From contig NZ_CP109485.1 of NCBI RefSeq assembly GCF_035918235.1, forward strand, positions 4,216,001-4,280,000: 64,000 nt of DNA. The letters run 5' to 3'. Positions 32,547 to 41,286 of this stretch are shown one piece after another. The notes under the pieces were generated by a model. It ran no database searches. It worked only from the letters and a program-made list of their open reading frames with translations, and was not told where the DNA came from. Origin of the DNA: Streptomyces sp. NBC_01445 (GTDB lineage Bacteria > Actinomycetota > Actinomycetes > Streptomycetales > Streptomycetaceae). Within the stretch, counting starts at the first letter, position 1. Each line of letters opens with the position of its first letter. A program made the position numbers and the translations under genes.

Positions 32547-33833
32547 ATGGCGGCAGGCGCCCCCCGGATCTTCGTCTCGCATCTCTCCGGCATCGCCGTC
32601 TTCGACCCCAACGGCGACATGGTGGGGCGCGTCCGCGATCTCGTCGCCATGCTGCGCGTCGGCCGCCGCCCGCCCCGGCTGCTCGGGCTCGTCGTGGAGC
32701 TCTCCACGCGGCGCCGCATCTTCCTGCCGATGACCCGCGTGACCGGCATCGAGTCCGGCCAGGTCATCACCACCGGCGTACTGAACGTGCGGCGCTTCGA
32801 GCAGCGGCCCACCGAGCGGCTCGTCCTCGGCGAGATGCTCGACCGGCGGGTGCGGCTCGTCGAGTCCGGTGAGGAGGTGACGGTCCTCGACGTCTCCATC
32901 CAGCAGTTGCCGGCGCGCAGGGACTGGGAGATCGACCGGGTCTTCGTACGGAAGGGCAAGGGCGGCGGCGCGTTCCGCCGCGCCAAGGGCGAGACGCTCA
33001 CCGTCGAGTGGTCGGCCGTCGACGGGTTCTCGCTGGAGGAGCACGGGCAGGGCGCCGAGAACCTCCTCGCCACGTTCGAGCAGCTTCGCCCAGCCGACCT
33101 CGCCAACGTCCTGCACCACCTCTCACCCAAGCGCCGTGCCGAGGTCGCGTCGGCCCTCACGAACGAGCGCCTCGCGGACGTCCTCGAGGAGCTGCCCGAG
33201 GACGACCAGATCGAGATCCTCGGCAAGCTCAAGGAGGAGCGCGCAGCCGACGTCCTGGAGGAGATGGACCCGGACGACGCGGCCGACCTGCTCCGCGAGC
33301 TGCCCGAGGACGACAAGGAGCGGCTGCTCGCGCTGATGCAGCCCTCTGACGCGGCCGACGTGCGGCGCCTGATGGCGTACGAGGAAAGGACGGCGGGCGG
33401 TCTGATGACGACCGAGCCGATCGTGCTGCGGCCCGACGCGACCGTCGCCGACGCGCTGGCCCGGGTCCGCAACCCCGACCTCTCCCCCGCGCTCGCCGCG
33501 CAGGTGTACGTCTGCCGGCCGCCGGACGAGACGCCCACCGGCAAGTACCTCGGCACGGTGCACTTCCAGCGGCTGCTGCGCGATCCCCCGTACACGCTGG
33601 TCTCGTCGATGCTCGACGAGGCCCTCCAGGCCCTCGCGCCGTCCGCCGCGCTCCCGGTCGTCGCCGGGTTCTTCGCGACCTACGACATGGTGGCGGCGCC
33701 CGTCGTCGACGAGAGCGGTTCGCTGCTCGGCGCGGTCACTGTGGACGACGTCCTCGACCACATGCTGCCGGAGGACTGGCGTGAGCAGGAGTTCCACCTG
33801 GCCGACGGGGAGGTGAGCCATGGCGCCGGCTGA
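32547..33833 (+). CDS. MgtE-N/CBS-domain protein without membrane part
   Basis: A 428-residue protein carrying the regulatory half of the magnesium channel MgtE but no channel. Order: PRC-barrel-like N-terminus (I-F-V-S-H-L-S-G to D-W-E-I-D-R-V), an MgtE-N superhelical domain of acidic repeats (L-S-P-K-R-R-A-E-V, L-P-E-D-D-Q-I-E-I-L, M-D-P-D-D-A-A-D-L-L, L-P-E-D-D-K-E-R-L-L) at about 175-280, then a CBS pair ending V-T-V-D-D-V-L-D-H-M-L. In MgtE these domains sense Mg2+. No hydrophobic helix is present, so it must act on a partner; the DUF1003 membrane protein overlaps by 14 bp and is the best candidate. AAAGGAGG precedes the ATG. From memory, Rv1232c is similar. Confidence 0.9.
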   Translation: MAAGAPRIFVSHLSGIAVFDPNGDMVGRVRDLVAMLRVGRRPPRLLGLVVELSTRRRIFLPMTRVTGIESGQVITTGVLNVRRFEQRPTERLVLGEMLDRRVRLVESGEEVTVLDVSIQQLPARRDWEIDRVFVRKGKGGGAFRRAKGETLTVEWSAVDGFSLEEHGQGAENLLATFEQLRPADLANVLHHLSPKRRAEVASALTNERLADVLEELPEDDQIEILGKLKEERAADVLEEMDPDDAADLLRELPEDDKERLLALMQPSDAADVRRLMAYEERTAGGLMTTEPIVLRPDATVADALARVRNPDLSPALAAQVYVCRPPDETPTGKYLGTVHFQRLLRDPPYTLVSSMLDEALQALAPSAALPVVAGFFATYDMVAAPVVDESGSLLGAVTVDDVLDHMLPEDWREQEFHLADGEVSHGAG

Positions 33834-34395
33834 GCGCGAGCGGGACGGCCGTCCCGAGGCCGCGCGGGCGCCGCGCTTCCGGCTCGACCTGCCGCGCCCC
33901 CCGCGCCGCAAGCTGCTGCCCGACTACGACCCGGAGGCCTTCGGACGCCTCTCGGAGCGGATCGCGCGCTTCCTGGGGACGGGCCGGTTCATCGTCTGGA
34001 TGACGGTGATCATCATCGCGTGGGTCGTGTGGAACGTCTCGGCGCCGGGCAATCTGCGCTTCGACCAGTACCCGTTCATCTTCCTGACCCTGATGCTCTC
34101 GCTCCAGGCCTCGTACGCCGCTCCGCTCATCCTGCTCGCGCAGAACCGGCAGGACGACCGCGACAAGGTCAACCTCGAACAGGACCGCAAGCAGAACGAG
34201 CGGTCCATCGCCGACACCGAGTACCTCAGCCGCGAGGTCGCCGCCCTGCGCATGGGCCTCGGCGAGGTCGCCACCCGCGACTGGATCCGCTCCGAACTCC
34301 AGGACCTGCTCAAGGAGCTGGAGGACCATCGCGTCACCTTCCCGGCGGGCTCTTCTTCCGACGCGGGTCACCGACGTGACGTAGACGACCACTGA
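33820..34395 (+). CDS. DUF1003 membrane protein
   Basis: A 191-residue protein with a basic N-terminal tail, two membrane helices (F-I-V-W-M-T-V-I-I-I-A-W and F-I-F-L-T-L-M-L-S-L), and a long charged helix after them (N-R-Q-D-D-R-D-K-V-N-L-E-Q-D). These are the standard DUF1003 elements, including Y-P-F-I-F-L-T and S-Y-A-A-P-L-I-L. Its start lies inside the MgtE-N/CBS gene (14-bp overlap), so translation is coupled and a complex is plausible. The function is unknown; an ion-related role is inferred from this partner and the CorA-type gene nearby. Confidence 0.9.
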   Translation: MAPAERERDGRPEAARAPRFRLDLPRPPRRKLLPDYDPEAFGRLSERIARFLGTGRFIVWMTVIIIAWVVWNVSAPGNLRFDQYPFIFLTLMLSLQASYAAPLILLAQNRQDDRDKVNLEQDRKQNERSIADTEYLSREVAALRMGLGEVATRDWIRSELQDLLKELEDHRVTFPAGSSSDAGHRRDVDDH

Positions 34396-34426
34396 CAGGG
34401 CTTTCCGGACAAGGGTTACCGCGCCG

Positions 34427-34432
34427 TACTAT
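34427..34432 (+). promoter_or_regulatory. -10 element for a probably leaderless Mrp-type gene
   Basis: TACTAT lies 6 nt before the ATG at 34439 and no Shine-Dalgarno is present. A -35 element is not clear. Confidence 0.4.
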
Positions 34433-34438
34433 CGGCGT

Positions 34439-35572
34439 ATGGCTACGGAAGACGCGGTGCGCGAAGCACTGGCGACGGTGAACGACCCCGAGATCCAGCG
34501 ACCCATCACCGAGCTGGGGATGGTCAAATCTGTGGAGATCGGCGCGGATGGCGCGGTCGCGGTCACCGTGTACCTCACCGTCTCCGGCTGTCCCATGCGC
34601 GAGACCATCACGAAGAACGTGACCGACGCGGTCGCGGCCGTCGAGGGCGTCACGCGCGTCGACGTCACGCTGGACGTGATGGGCGACGAGCAGCGCAAGG
34701 AGCTCGCCGCCGCGCTGCGCGGCGGCACGGCCGAGCGTGAGGTGCCCTTCGCCAAGCCCGGCTCGCTGACCCGTGTGTACGCGGTGGCGTCCGGCAAGGG
34801 CGGCGTCGGCAAGTCCTCGGTGACGGTGAACCTCGCGGCGGCGATGGCCGCCGACGGCCTGAAGGTCGGCGTCGTGGACGCCGACATCTACGGCCACAGC
34901 GTGCCGCGCATGCTGGGCGCCGAGGGCCGTCCCACCCAGGTCGAGAACATGATCATGCCGCCGTCGGCGAACGGCGTGAAGGTCATCTCGATCGGCATGT
35001 TCACGCCGGGCAACGCGCCGGTCGTGTGGCGCGGCCCGATGCTGCACCGCGCGCTCCAGCAGTTCCTCGCCGACGTCTTCTGGGGCGACCTGGACGTCCT
35101 GCTCCTCGACCTGCCGCCGGGCACGGGCGACATCGCGATCTCCGTCGCGCAGCTCGTCCCGAACGCGGAGATCCTCGTCGTCACGACGCCCCAGCAGGCG
35201 GCGGCCGAGGTCGCCGAGCGCGCCGGCTCCATCGCGGTCCAGACCCACCAGAAGATCGTCGGCGTCGTCGAGAACATGGCGGGGCTGCCGTGCCCGCACT
35301 GCGGCGAGATGGTCGACGTGTTCGGCACGGGCGGCGGCGAGCGCGTCGCCGAGGGCCTCACGCGGACGACCGGGGCGAACGTCCCGGTGCTCGGCTCCAT
35401 CCCGATCGACGTCCGGCTGCGCGAGGGCGGCGACGAGGGCAAGCCGGTGGTCCTCACCGACCCCGACTCCCCCGCGGGCTCGGCCCTGCGTGCCATCGCC
35501 GGCAAGCTGGGCGGCCGCGCGCGCGGCCTGTCGGGCATGTCGCTGGGAATCACCCCGCGCAACAAGTTCTGA
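34439..35572 (+). CDS. Mrp/NBP35-family Fe-S cluster carrier ATPase
   Basis: A 377-residue protein with an N-terminal MIP18/DUF59 domain (residues 1-95) and a P-loop ATPase of the Mrp/ApbC type. The deviant Walker A is G-K-G-G-V-G-K-S-S near residue 120. The Fe-S binding C-P-H-C-G-E motif is present near residue 283. Such proteins bind and hand over [4Fe-4S] clusters to apo-enzymes in the cytoplasm. The start at 34439 probably lies at the transcript 5' end. A strong bidirectional terminator follows. From memory, mrp also lies near sigE-htrA-tatB in M. tuberculosis. Confidence 0.93.
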   Translation: MATEDAVREALATVNDPEIQRPITELGMVKSVEIGADGAVAVTVYLTVSGCPMRETITKNVTDAVAAVEGVTRVDVTLDVMGDEQRKELAAALRGGTAEREVPFAKPGSLTRVYAVASGKGGVGKSSVTVNLAAAMAADGLKVGVVDADIYGHSVPRMLGAEGRPTQVENMIMPPSANGVKVISIGMFTPGNAPVVWRGPMLHRALQQFLADVFWGDLDVLLLDLPPGTGDIAISVAQLVPNAEILVVTTPQQAAAEVAERAGSIAVQTHQKIVGVVENMAGLPCPHCGEMVDVFGTGGGERVAEGLTRTTGANVPVLGSIPIDVRLREGGDEGKPVVLTDPDSPAGSALRAIAGKLGGRARGLSGMSLGITPRNKF

Positions 35573-35586
35573 CCCGCTGGGCTTGA

Positions 35587-35625
35587 GCCGATGGGGCACG
35601 GTCATCGCGACCGTGCCCCATCGGC
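35587..35625. terminator. Bidirectional terminator
   Basis: A perfect 17-bp stem (G-C-C-G-A-T-G-G-G-G-C-A-C-G-G-T-C and complement) with a 5-nt loop between two converging genes. Confidence 0.9.
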
Positions 35626-35638
35626 GTACTCGGAGCCC

Positions 35639-36307
35639 TTACGCCTCGTAGGCGCCGATGTCCTTGATCATCGAGAATCCGAGGCCGTACGCGCTCATGC
35701 CGCGCCCGTACGCCCCCAGGTGCACGCCCTCCTGCGTCGACCCCGCGAGGACCCAGCCGAACTCCGACTCCCGGTAGTGGAACGGCATCGGGACGCCGTC
35801 CACCGGCAGGGACAGCGTCGTCCAGTCCGCGCTCTCGAGGTCGTCCGCGAGGGTCCACGCCGTCTCGGTCTGCTGGTCCAGCCAGTCGTCGCGCAGGGTG
35901 TGGTCCATCTGCCCCGGCCACGTGACGTTGAGCAGGCCGACTCCCGCGAGCCAGGCCGCCGAGGAGACCGAGGTCGCCTCAAGGACACCCGTACCGTCGG
36001 CGCTGTGCCGCACGGGGCTGGCCGCCACGGTCACCACGACCGCGAACCGCTCCTTGGCGTCTCTTCCTGCCGGTCCTTCGCTCCGCACAGTGGGCTCGTC
36101 GCCGTGCCCGATGGCACCGTGCTCAACGGCGCCCTCCGCGGAGGTGCCGACCTGCATCAGCCACCGCGATCCCGTGAACGCCTCGTCGAGGCCGTACCAC
36201 GGGAAGGGCGCCAGCAGGTAGCCGTCGACCGTGCGCCGGGCCGTCAGGACCTCGGGGGCCCCTTCCGCCGCGGGCGCCTGCGCGCCTACCCGACTCGTCG
36301 TCTCCAT
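35639..36307 (-). CDS. Hypothetical protein
   Basis: A 222-residue, probably cytoplasmic protein with no signal or membrane segment. It has many Trp and Gly residues, a Y-L-L-A-P-F-P-W-Y-G-L-D-E-A block, and a G-W-V-L-A-G-S-T near the C-terminus. No domain recognised. The ATG at 36307 has GAGGAGG about 11 nt upstream; the frame extended to 36418 adds an unrelated stretch. It lies downstream of tatB on the same strand, 190 bp away. Confidence 0.75.
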   Translation of the reverse strand: METTSRVGAQAPAAEGAPEVLTARRTVDGYLLAPFPWYGLDEAFTGSRWLMQVGTSAEGAVEHGAIGHGDEPTVRSEGPAGRDAKERFAVVVTVAASPVRHSADGTGVLEATSVSSAAWLAGVGLLNVTWPGQMDHTLRDDWLDQQTETAWTLADDLESADWTTLSLPVDGVPMPFHYRESEFGWVLAGSTQEGVHLGAYGRGMSAYGLGFSMIKDIGAYEA

Positions 36308-36497
36308 GTACCCGGCCGCCTCCTCGCTCAGTCGGACCGCGGCGGCCCACCCCCCTCGGGCGTCCTCGCCACCGATCCGCGCAACAACAAGGCAGGATGC
36401 CACACCCGGGCAGGGCACCCCGGGTTCCGGCAGGTACGCGGGGCGGGTCGCCGGAGCGCTGGGCGGCGAGTCGCGACGCCGTCAGGTTGCGCAGGCG

Positions 36498-36947
36498 TCA
36501 GGTCGCGTCGGCGTCGTACGGCGGGTGGTCGTCCGCCGCCGGCTTCTCCGGCTTCTTCTGCATGTCGATCTTGGCCGGAGCCGAACCGGACGACGCGGCG
36601 GCGGCGGAGCCGGACGAGGACTCGTCCGCGCTCTGCACGGCCTCCGTGACCTCGGCCATCTCCTTCTTCAGGTCGAAGCCGTTACGGATCTCTTTCAGCC
36701 CGAGCTCGTCGTTGTCCAGCTGCTTGCGGAGGAACGTCTTCGGGTTGAGGTCCTCGAACTCGAAGTCCTTGAACTCCGGGCCCAGTTCCTCACGGATGTC
36801 CCGCTTGGCGCTGTCCGAGAACTCGCGGATCTTACGGATCGTGCGCGTCACGTCCTGAATGACCTTCGGCAGCTTGTCCGGGCCGAAGACGAGCACAGCA
36901 AGAACGACGAGCGTCAGCAGCTCGAGTGGGCCTATGTCGTTGAACAC
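36498..36947 (-). CDS. tatB: Sec-independent translocase TatB
   Basis: A 149-residue Tat component. A single N-terminal membrane helix (I-G-P-L-E-L-L-T-L-V-V-L-A-V-L-V) is followed at once by the hinge F-G-P-D-K-L-P, then a long amphipathic helix and a Ser/Ala-rich disordered tail. With TatC it would bind twin-arginine signal peptides, and with TatA it exports folded proteins; Glu8 of the helix is present as in known TatB. The GTG at 36947 has TAGGAG with 6-nt spacing. It is downstream of htrA and the ECF sigma/anti-sigma pair, as in the M. tuberculosis sigE locus. Confidence 0.92.
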   Translation of the reverse strand: MFNDIGPLELLTLVVLAVLVFGPDKLPKVIQDVTRTIRKIREFSDSAKRDIREELGPEFKDFEFEDLNPKTFLRKQLDNDELGLKEIRNGFDLKKEMAEVTEAVQSADESSSGSAAAASSGSAPAKIDMQKKPEKPAADDHPPYDADAT

Positions 36948-37252
36948 CTTGCGCTCCTAGCGTGTCCTCAGGCCCGCAGCAGGTCTCCGTGGCAGGTCTT
37001 CCGGGTTCCGGACCGGGTCCACGGTACCCGGCGTTGCTGTCCGTCCGGTAGCCACTGGGCTACGTCTGGGCTCAGCCGTCGCACAAGCGCTTGCGGCCGA
37101 CGCTCCGGCAGGGACGCGACATGGCCCCGACGAGGCCCGGGATCGACCTCGGCCTCGCCCCGGCTCGGCCCCGCCGGAGGTCGGGGCGGGGCCATGGCGG
37201 AGGTCGGGGCGGGGCCATGGCGGAGCGCCTGCCGAGCGCCGTCAGTCGCCCG
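36948..37252. other. 305-bp gap between htrA and tatB
   Basis: No gene seen. It contains a GTAGCC/GGCTAC short hairpin near 37048 and, next to the htrA stop, two perfect 23-bp direct repeats. A tatB promoter is expected here but I cannot point to clear boxes. Confidence 0.45.
37176..37221. repeat. Two perfect 23-bp tandem repeats
   Basis: Units at 37176-37198 and 37199-37221, identical, beginning G-G-A-G-G-T-C-G-G-G-G and ending C-C-A-T-G-G-C. They lie 31 bp beyond the htrA stop. Confidence 0.9.
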
Positions 37253-39205
37253 TCAGCTGCCGTCCGCGGAGCCGAGGACGAGGGTCACCTCGCGCCCCTT
37301 GCCGTCCCGTTCCACCGTCAGGGCCAGGCGGTCCTCGGGCCGGTGGGAACGGATCTTGACGATGAGTTCCTGGGCGGAGTGCACAGGCGCCCCGTCCACC
37401 GCGGTGACGACGTCGCCGCCCTTGATCCCGGCCTTGGCGCCGGCGCCGCCCGGATTCACCGGCGAGCCGCCGTTGTTGCCCTTCGTGGCGACACGGGCTC
37501 CGTCACCCGAGTAGTCCATGTCGAGCGTGACGCCGATCACAGGGTGGGTCGCGCGGCCCGTGTTGATCAGCTCTTCGGCGACGCGCTTGCCCTGGTTGAT
37601 GGGGATGGCGAAGCCGAGGCCGATCGAGCCGGACTGGCCGCCCTCCAGGTCCGAGCCGCTGTCGGCGGAGCGGATGGCGCTGTTGATGCCGATGACACGG
37701 CCCTGCGAATCGACCAGCGGGCCGCCCGAGTTGCCCGGGTTTATGGGTGCGTCGGTCTGCAGCGCGTCGACGTAGCTGATGTCGCTGCCGTCGCCCTTCT
37801 CGCCGCCGGCCGTGATGGGCCGCTCCTTGGCGCTGATGATCCCGGAGGTCACCGTGTTGGCCAGGTCGAAGGGGGCACCTATGGCCACGACGGGGTCGCC
37901 GACCTGGACGTTCTCCGAGTTGCCGAGGGCGAGGGGCTTGAGCCCGCGCACGCCGGTGACCTTGACGACGGCGAGGTCGTAGCCGGAGTCGTGGCCGATC
38001 ACCTCGGCCTTGGCGGTCTCGCCTCCGCTGAAGGTGACCGATATGTCACCGCTGCTGCCGGCCGGCTCGACGACGTGGTTGTTGGTGAGGATGTGGCCCT
38101 GGGCGTCGAGGACGAAACCGGTGCCGGTGCCCTGGGTGTCGGAACCGCTGACGTGGATCGTGACGACGCCCGGCAGGGCGCGGGCCGCGATTCCGGCGAT
38201 GCTGTCGGGGTCGCGCTTTGCGGACTCGGCGTCGGTCTGCGGCAGTTCCACGTCGGCGGACGAGCCGTCGCGCTCCAGATACGTGCCGACGAGGCCACCG
38301 ATCCCGCCCGCGACGAGCGCGACCACGGCGGTCCAGACGACCAGCAGCCGCCGCCCCTGCTTGGTCCCCCGCCGCCGCCCGTCCACGGGCGCGGGCGTTC
38401 TCCAGGGGTCGTACCGCTGCCAGGGCCCTCCGGGCGGGGGCGGGTTGGTCCCGGGTCCGCCGGGGACCGTACCAGGCCCCTCCGGGCCACCCGCGAGCGG
38501 CGGTGCCCCGTGGTGCGCCTGCTGTTCGACAGGTACCGGTGCGCGATCCGCCGGGTGCGGGCCGGGCTGAGCGGCTGCGGCAGGGTGCGGGGCGTACGGG
38601 GCGGCGTGGGGTATCGGTCCGCCCGCGTACGGCGGCGGTGTGCCGTGCTCCGGCGGCACGGGCGTGCTGTGGGCAGGGGACGGCATGGCCGTGCCCTGCG
38701 CGGGCGTGGCGGCGGCCGGGTGCTGCACCGGCGGCGCGGGCGCCCAGGGACCGGGCTCACCGTAAGGCGGCGTGCCGTAGGGATCCGGTGCATGCAGAGG
38801 ACGCGGCCGCGCCTGCGGCACGGCACCCTGATCAGCCGTTACGGGTTCACCGGGCACCCCAGCAGGTCCCTCGGCCACAACCGCATCAGCACCCGGAATG
38901 GGATCACTGGGATCTTCGGCAGCCGGGACATCGGCAACGGCACCACGGTGACCGGAACCCTCTTCAGTACCGGCACGAGTGCCCGCAACCGACGCCCCGC
39001 CACCCGAAGCTTCACCGCTCCCGACGAGCGCGTCTGCGGTACCGGCTCCCGACGGGGACTCGGCCTCGGCCCCAGCATCCCCCGAGCCCGCCGCAGGCAT
39101 CGCCGCCGGCTGGGCCAGCTCGAAGTCCCCGTCATCGCGCGGAGCGCCCCCGTTGGGCCGGGGGCGGCTCCACCACTTCGCCTTTGTGGGCTTCCCCTCG
39201 TCCAT
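37253..39205 (-). CDS. HtrA/DegP-type S1C serine protease with PDZ domain
   Basis: A 650-residue membrane-anchored quality-control protease. The first about 260 residues are cytoplasmic, low-complexity and rich in Pro, Gly and Ala; one membrane helix (V-V-W-T-A-V-V-A-L-V-A-G-G) follows, then the trypsin-like domain and a C-terminal PDZ domain (G-A-K-A-G-I-K-G-G-D-V-V-T-A-V-D-G). The catalytic triad is visible as His in T-N-N-H-V-V, Asp in G-Y-D-L-A-V-V and Ser in N-P-G-N-S-G-G-P-L. It degrades or refolds damaged envelope proteins. The ATG at 39205 is preferred to GTG 39226 because family-like sequence starts M-D-E-G-K-P. It follows the anti-sigma gene, so the stress sigma factor probably controls it. 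Confidence 0.92.
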   Translation of the reverse strand: MDEGKPTKAKWWSRPRPNGGAPRDDGDFELAQPAAMPAAGSGDAGAEAESPSGAGTADALVGSGEASGGGASVAGTRAGTEEGSGHRGAVADVPAAEDPSDPIPGADAVVAEGPAGVPGEPVTADQGAVPQARPRPLHAPDPYGTPPYGEPGPWAPAPPVQHPAAATPAQGTAMPSPAHSTPVPPEHGTPPPYAGGPIPHAAPYAPHPAAAAQPGPHPADRAPVPVEQQAHHGAPPLAGGPEGPGTVPGGPGTNPPPPGGPWQRYDPWRTPAPVDGRRRGTKQGRRLLVVWTAVVALVAGGIGGLVGTYLERDGSSADVELPQTDAESAKRDPDSIAGIAARALPGVVTIHVSGSDTQGTGTGFVLDAQGHILTNNHVVEPAGSSGDISVTFSGGETAKAEVIGHDSGYDLAVVKVTGVRGLKPLALGNSENVQVGDPVVAIGAPFDLANTVTSGIISAKERPITAGGEKGDGSDISYVDALQTDAPINPGNSGGPLVDSQGRVIGINSAIRSADSGSDLEGGQSGSIGLGFAIPINQGKRVAEELINTGRATHPVIGVTLDMDYSGDGARVATKGNNGGSPVNPGGAGAKAGIKGGDVVTAVDGAPVHSAQELIVKIRSHRPEDRLALTVERDGKGREVTLVLGSADGS

Positions 39206-39361
39206 CTTCCGCCGCTCTCCCCACACCTGGCCCGCGGCAACGACCCGCGGGCAGCCACACGGCGATCGCCCCAGTCGGACCGCCTGTCGGCGCCGCGCTC
39301 CGGGATCGCCCGGCGGGCGCGGCCGCTCACCATGGATTCAACCAGGTTCGCGGACCGGCGC

Positions 39362-39393
39362 GCAGAGGGCAGGGTCAGCAGAGGGCAGGGTCA
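39362..39393. repeat. Two perfect 16-bp tandem repeats at the anti-sigma gene end
   Basis: Units 39362-39377 and 39378-39393 are identical. The second includes the anti-sigma stop codon, so one repeat lies in and one beyond the gene end. Confidence 0.85.
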
Positions 39394-40347
39394 GCGGGCG
39401 GAGGCTGTGGGCGTGCCGGAGGTCGACGCCGCGGGGGCCGCCGCGAGGCCGGCCCCGGGGCCGGTCTCCGGGCTCGACCCGGGGCTTTCGAATGCGGGGA
39501 CGGATGTGGAGGGACGTATCAGGGGAGACAGCGTCGTGGTCCCGCTGAGGAGCGGGGCCGCGAGCGGGTAGACGGCGCTCTGCGCGCCCGGCTGCGTGGC
39601 CATGCCGGACAGCAGGGGTGCGCCCGACTCCGTGGCGGCGACCGGTGCGTTCAGCGCGCCGCCCGCCCGCTGTCCGAGCATCGGCGACATGTTCCGGCGG
39701 CGCTGTGATTCGGCCGCCGTGGCGACGCCGGCGCTCTGGGAGCGCAATGGCGTCGCGTTGCTGCCCGAACCGCCGCCCCGGACGTCACCGCCCGTGTCGG
39801 CGGGAACGCCGGTGGAGACGCCGCCGAGCGCGATCGCGGCGAGCGACACGGCACCGGCAGCGGCGAACGCGAAGCGGCGCCCGCGGGTGGCCGCGCGGTC
39901 GGCGTCACCGCGTCCGACCTCATGGATGCGGAAGCCGCGCTCCACGGCGGGGGCGCTGGCGAGCAGTGCGTTGTGGCGGCCGGTCGGGGCGTAGCCGAAG
40001 GGGTCGGGGTCTACTCCGAAGACTCCGTTCCCGAAGCCTCTGCCGCCGAGTCCTTCCCCGCCGAACGGGGTGCCGCCGCCGTGTGAGTCGTCACCTCCCC
40101 CGGGGAGCCCCTGGAGACGGGCCAGGAAGCTCTCTGTGGGAGGCGGCGGTGCCGCCTCGGCGAAGACACTCTTCAGTCGCCGCTGTGCGTCGGCCTCGGC
40201 CTTGCACTTCGGACAGGTGGCCAGATGGGCGAGTCCCCGCTCGCGGGCGTCATGGCCCAGCTCGCCATCGACAAGGGCGGCGAGCCGGTCTCCGAGATGC
40301 TGCTCGGAGAGCTGCCGCTCGGCGGGGTCCGGACGTGATCCACTCAC
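39391..40347 (-). CDS. Zinc-containing anti-sigma factor (ZAS type), membrane-anchored
   Basis: A 318-residue protein that should bind and silence the adjacent ECF sigma factor. The N-terminal anti-sigma domain has the zinc motif H-x3-C-x2-C as H-L-A-T-C-P-K-C near residues 42-49, which in relatives responds to thiol oxidation or envelope stress. A Gly-rich linker is followed by one membrane helix ([16 protein letters not shown]) and about 130 extracytoplasmic residues rich in Ser, Thr, Ala and Pro. The GTG at 40347 overlaps the sigma-factor stop by 4 bp, giving coupled, equimolar synthesis. The M. tuberculosis RseA, in the same position, is much shorter; the extra outer domain here may be the sensor. 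Confidence 0.88.
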   Translation of the reverse strand: MSGSRPDPAERQLSEQHLGDRLAALVDGELGHDARERGLAHLATCPKCKAEADAQRRLKSVFAEAAPPPPTESFLARLQGLPGGGDDSHGGGTPFGGEGLGGRGFGNGVFGVDPDPFGYAPTGRHNALLASAPAVERGFRIHEVGRGDADRAATRGRRFAFAAAGAVSLAAIALGGVSTGVPADTGGDVRGGGSGSNATPLRSQSAGVATAAESQRRRNMSPMLGQRAGGALNAPVAATESGAPLLSGMATQPGAQSAVYPLAAPLLSGTTTLSPLIRPSTSVPAFESPGSSPETGPGAGLAAAPAASTSGTPTASAR

Positions 40348-41117
40348 GCGGTCGTGCCCCCTCCTCCAAGCGCGGGAACGCCCGTGGCCGCGAGCGAGCG
40401 ACGCTCGGCGCGTGCCTCGGGCGACCGGTGCTGCAGGGCCTTGCGCAGCTGCGAGCGGCCGCGGTGGATCCGGCTGCGGACCGTGCCGAGCTTGACGCCC
40501 AGGGTCGCGGCGATCTCCTCGTACGAGAGGCCCTCGATGTCGCACAGGACGACGGCCGCACGGAATTCGGGCGCGAGGGTGTCCAGCGCCTGCTGGACGT
40601 CCGCGTCGAAGTGCGTGTCGTGGAAGACCTGCTGCGGCGACGGCTCGCGGCTCGGCAGGCGCTCGGCCGCGTCGTCCCCGAGGGCGTCGAAGCGGATGCG
40701 CTGCTTGCGGCGCACCATGTCGAGGAAGAGGTTCGTGGTGATGCGGTGCAGCCAGCCCTCGAAGGTGCCGGGCGTGTACGTCGACAGCGAGCGGAAGACG
40801 CGGACGAAGACTTCCTGTGTGAGGTCCTCGGCGTCGTGCTGGTTACCCGTCAGACGGTAGGCGAGGCGGTAGACCCGGCCGCTGTGCGTGCTGACGATCT
40901 CCTCCCAGGTCGGGGGAGTCCACGCCTGCGATTCCGCATCAGCTGCGAAGGTCGCGGTCTGCGCGGGACGGGCGGCGTTGGAACGGTCAGCGGTGTTGGT
41001 CACGGATTTCGGCTCACCCGCCGACCTGAGAAAGCGCCGCAGCACTCCTCCCCGATCCACAGGCGCAGCCGCACCTCCCCTGTCAGCTCTGGTGGTGTCC
41101 AGTGGAGCCCCTACCAT
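40344..41117 (-). CDS. sigE: ECF RNA polymerase sigma factor, SigE-like
   Basis: A 257-residue group IV sigma factor. After about 75 divergent N-terminal residues come region 2 ([24 protein letters not shown]) and region 4 ([21 protein letters not shown]). It directs transcription from GGAAC/GTT-type promoters; one such site lies upstream of its own gene (41261-41286), so autoregulation is likely. The ATG at 41117 has GAGG 6 nt upstream. Gene order with anti-sigma factor, htrA and tatB matches M. tuberculosis sigE. Note that the classical Streptomyces coelicolor cell-envelope SigE is, as far as I recall, a different gene, so the symbol reflects the mycobacterial synteny. Confidence 0.9.
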   Translation of the reverse strand: MVGAPLDTTRADRGGAAAPVDRGGVLRRFLRSAGEPKSVTNTADRSNAARPAQTATFAADAESQAWTPPTWEEIVSTHSGRVYRLAYRLTGNQHDAEDLTQEVFVRVFRSLSTYTPGTFEGWLHRITTNLFLDMVRRKQRIRFDALGDDAAERLPSREPSPQQVFHDTHFDADVQQALDTLAPEFRAAVVLCDIEGLSYEEIAATLGVKLGTVRSRIHRGRSQLRKALQHRSPEARAERRSLAATGVPALGGGGTTA

Positions 41118-41260
41118 AGCCACCTCGCCCGTTAGCTCCGGATAAGCGTTTTTACTGAGATTTGCCTGAGGGCGCCGGGCGCTTCGCCTGCGCTGTTTGG
41201 TCTGTCGGTCCACCGGCCACCCCCGCGCTCTTTCCCACGCCGTTCTCTCCTGTCCTCTTA

Positions 41261-41286
41261 AACGCCCGGTCCCATCTGCGAGTTCC
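41261..41286 (-). promoter_or_regulatory. ECF-type promoter upstream of the sigma factor gene
   Basis: On the minus strand GGAAC (41282-41286) and GTT (41261-41263, within CGTTT) are separated by exactly 18 nt, the spacing of ECF promoters of the SigE/SigH/SigR class. Transcription would start near 41255, leaving a 5' leader of about 140 nt before the sigma ATG. Confidence 0.65.
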
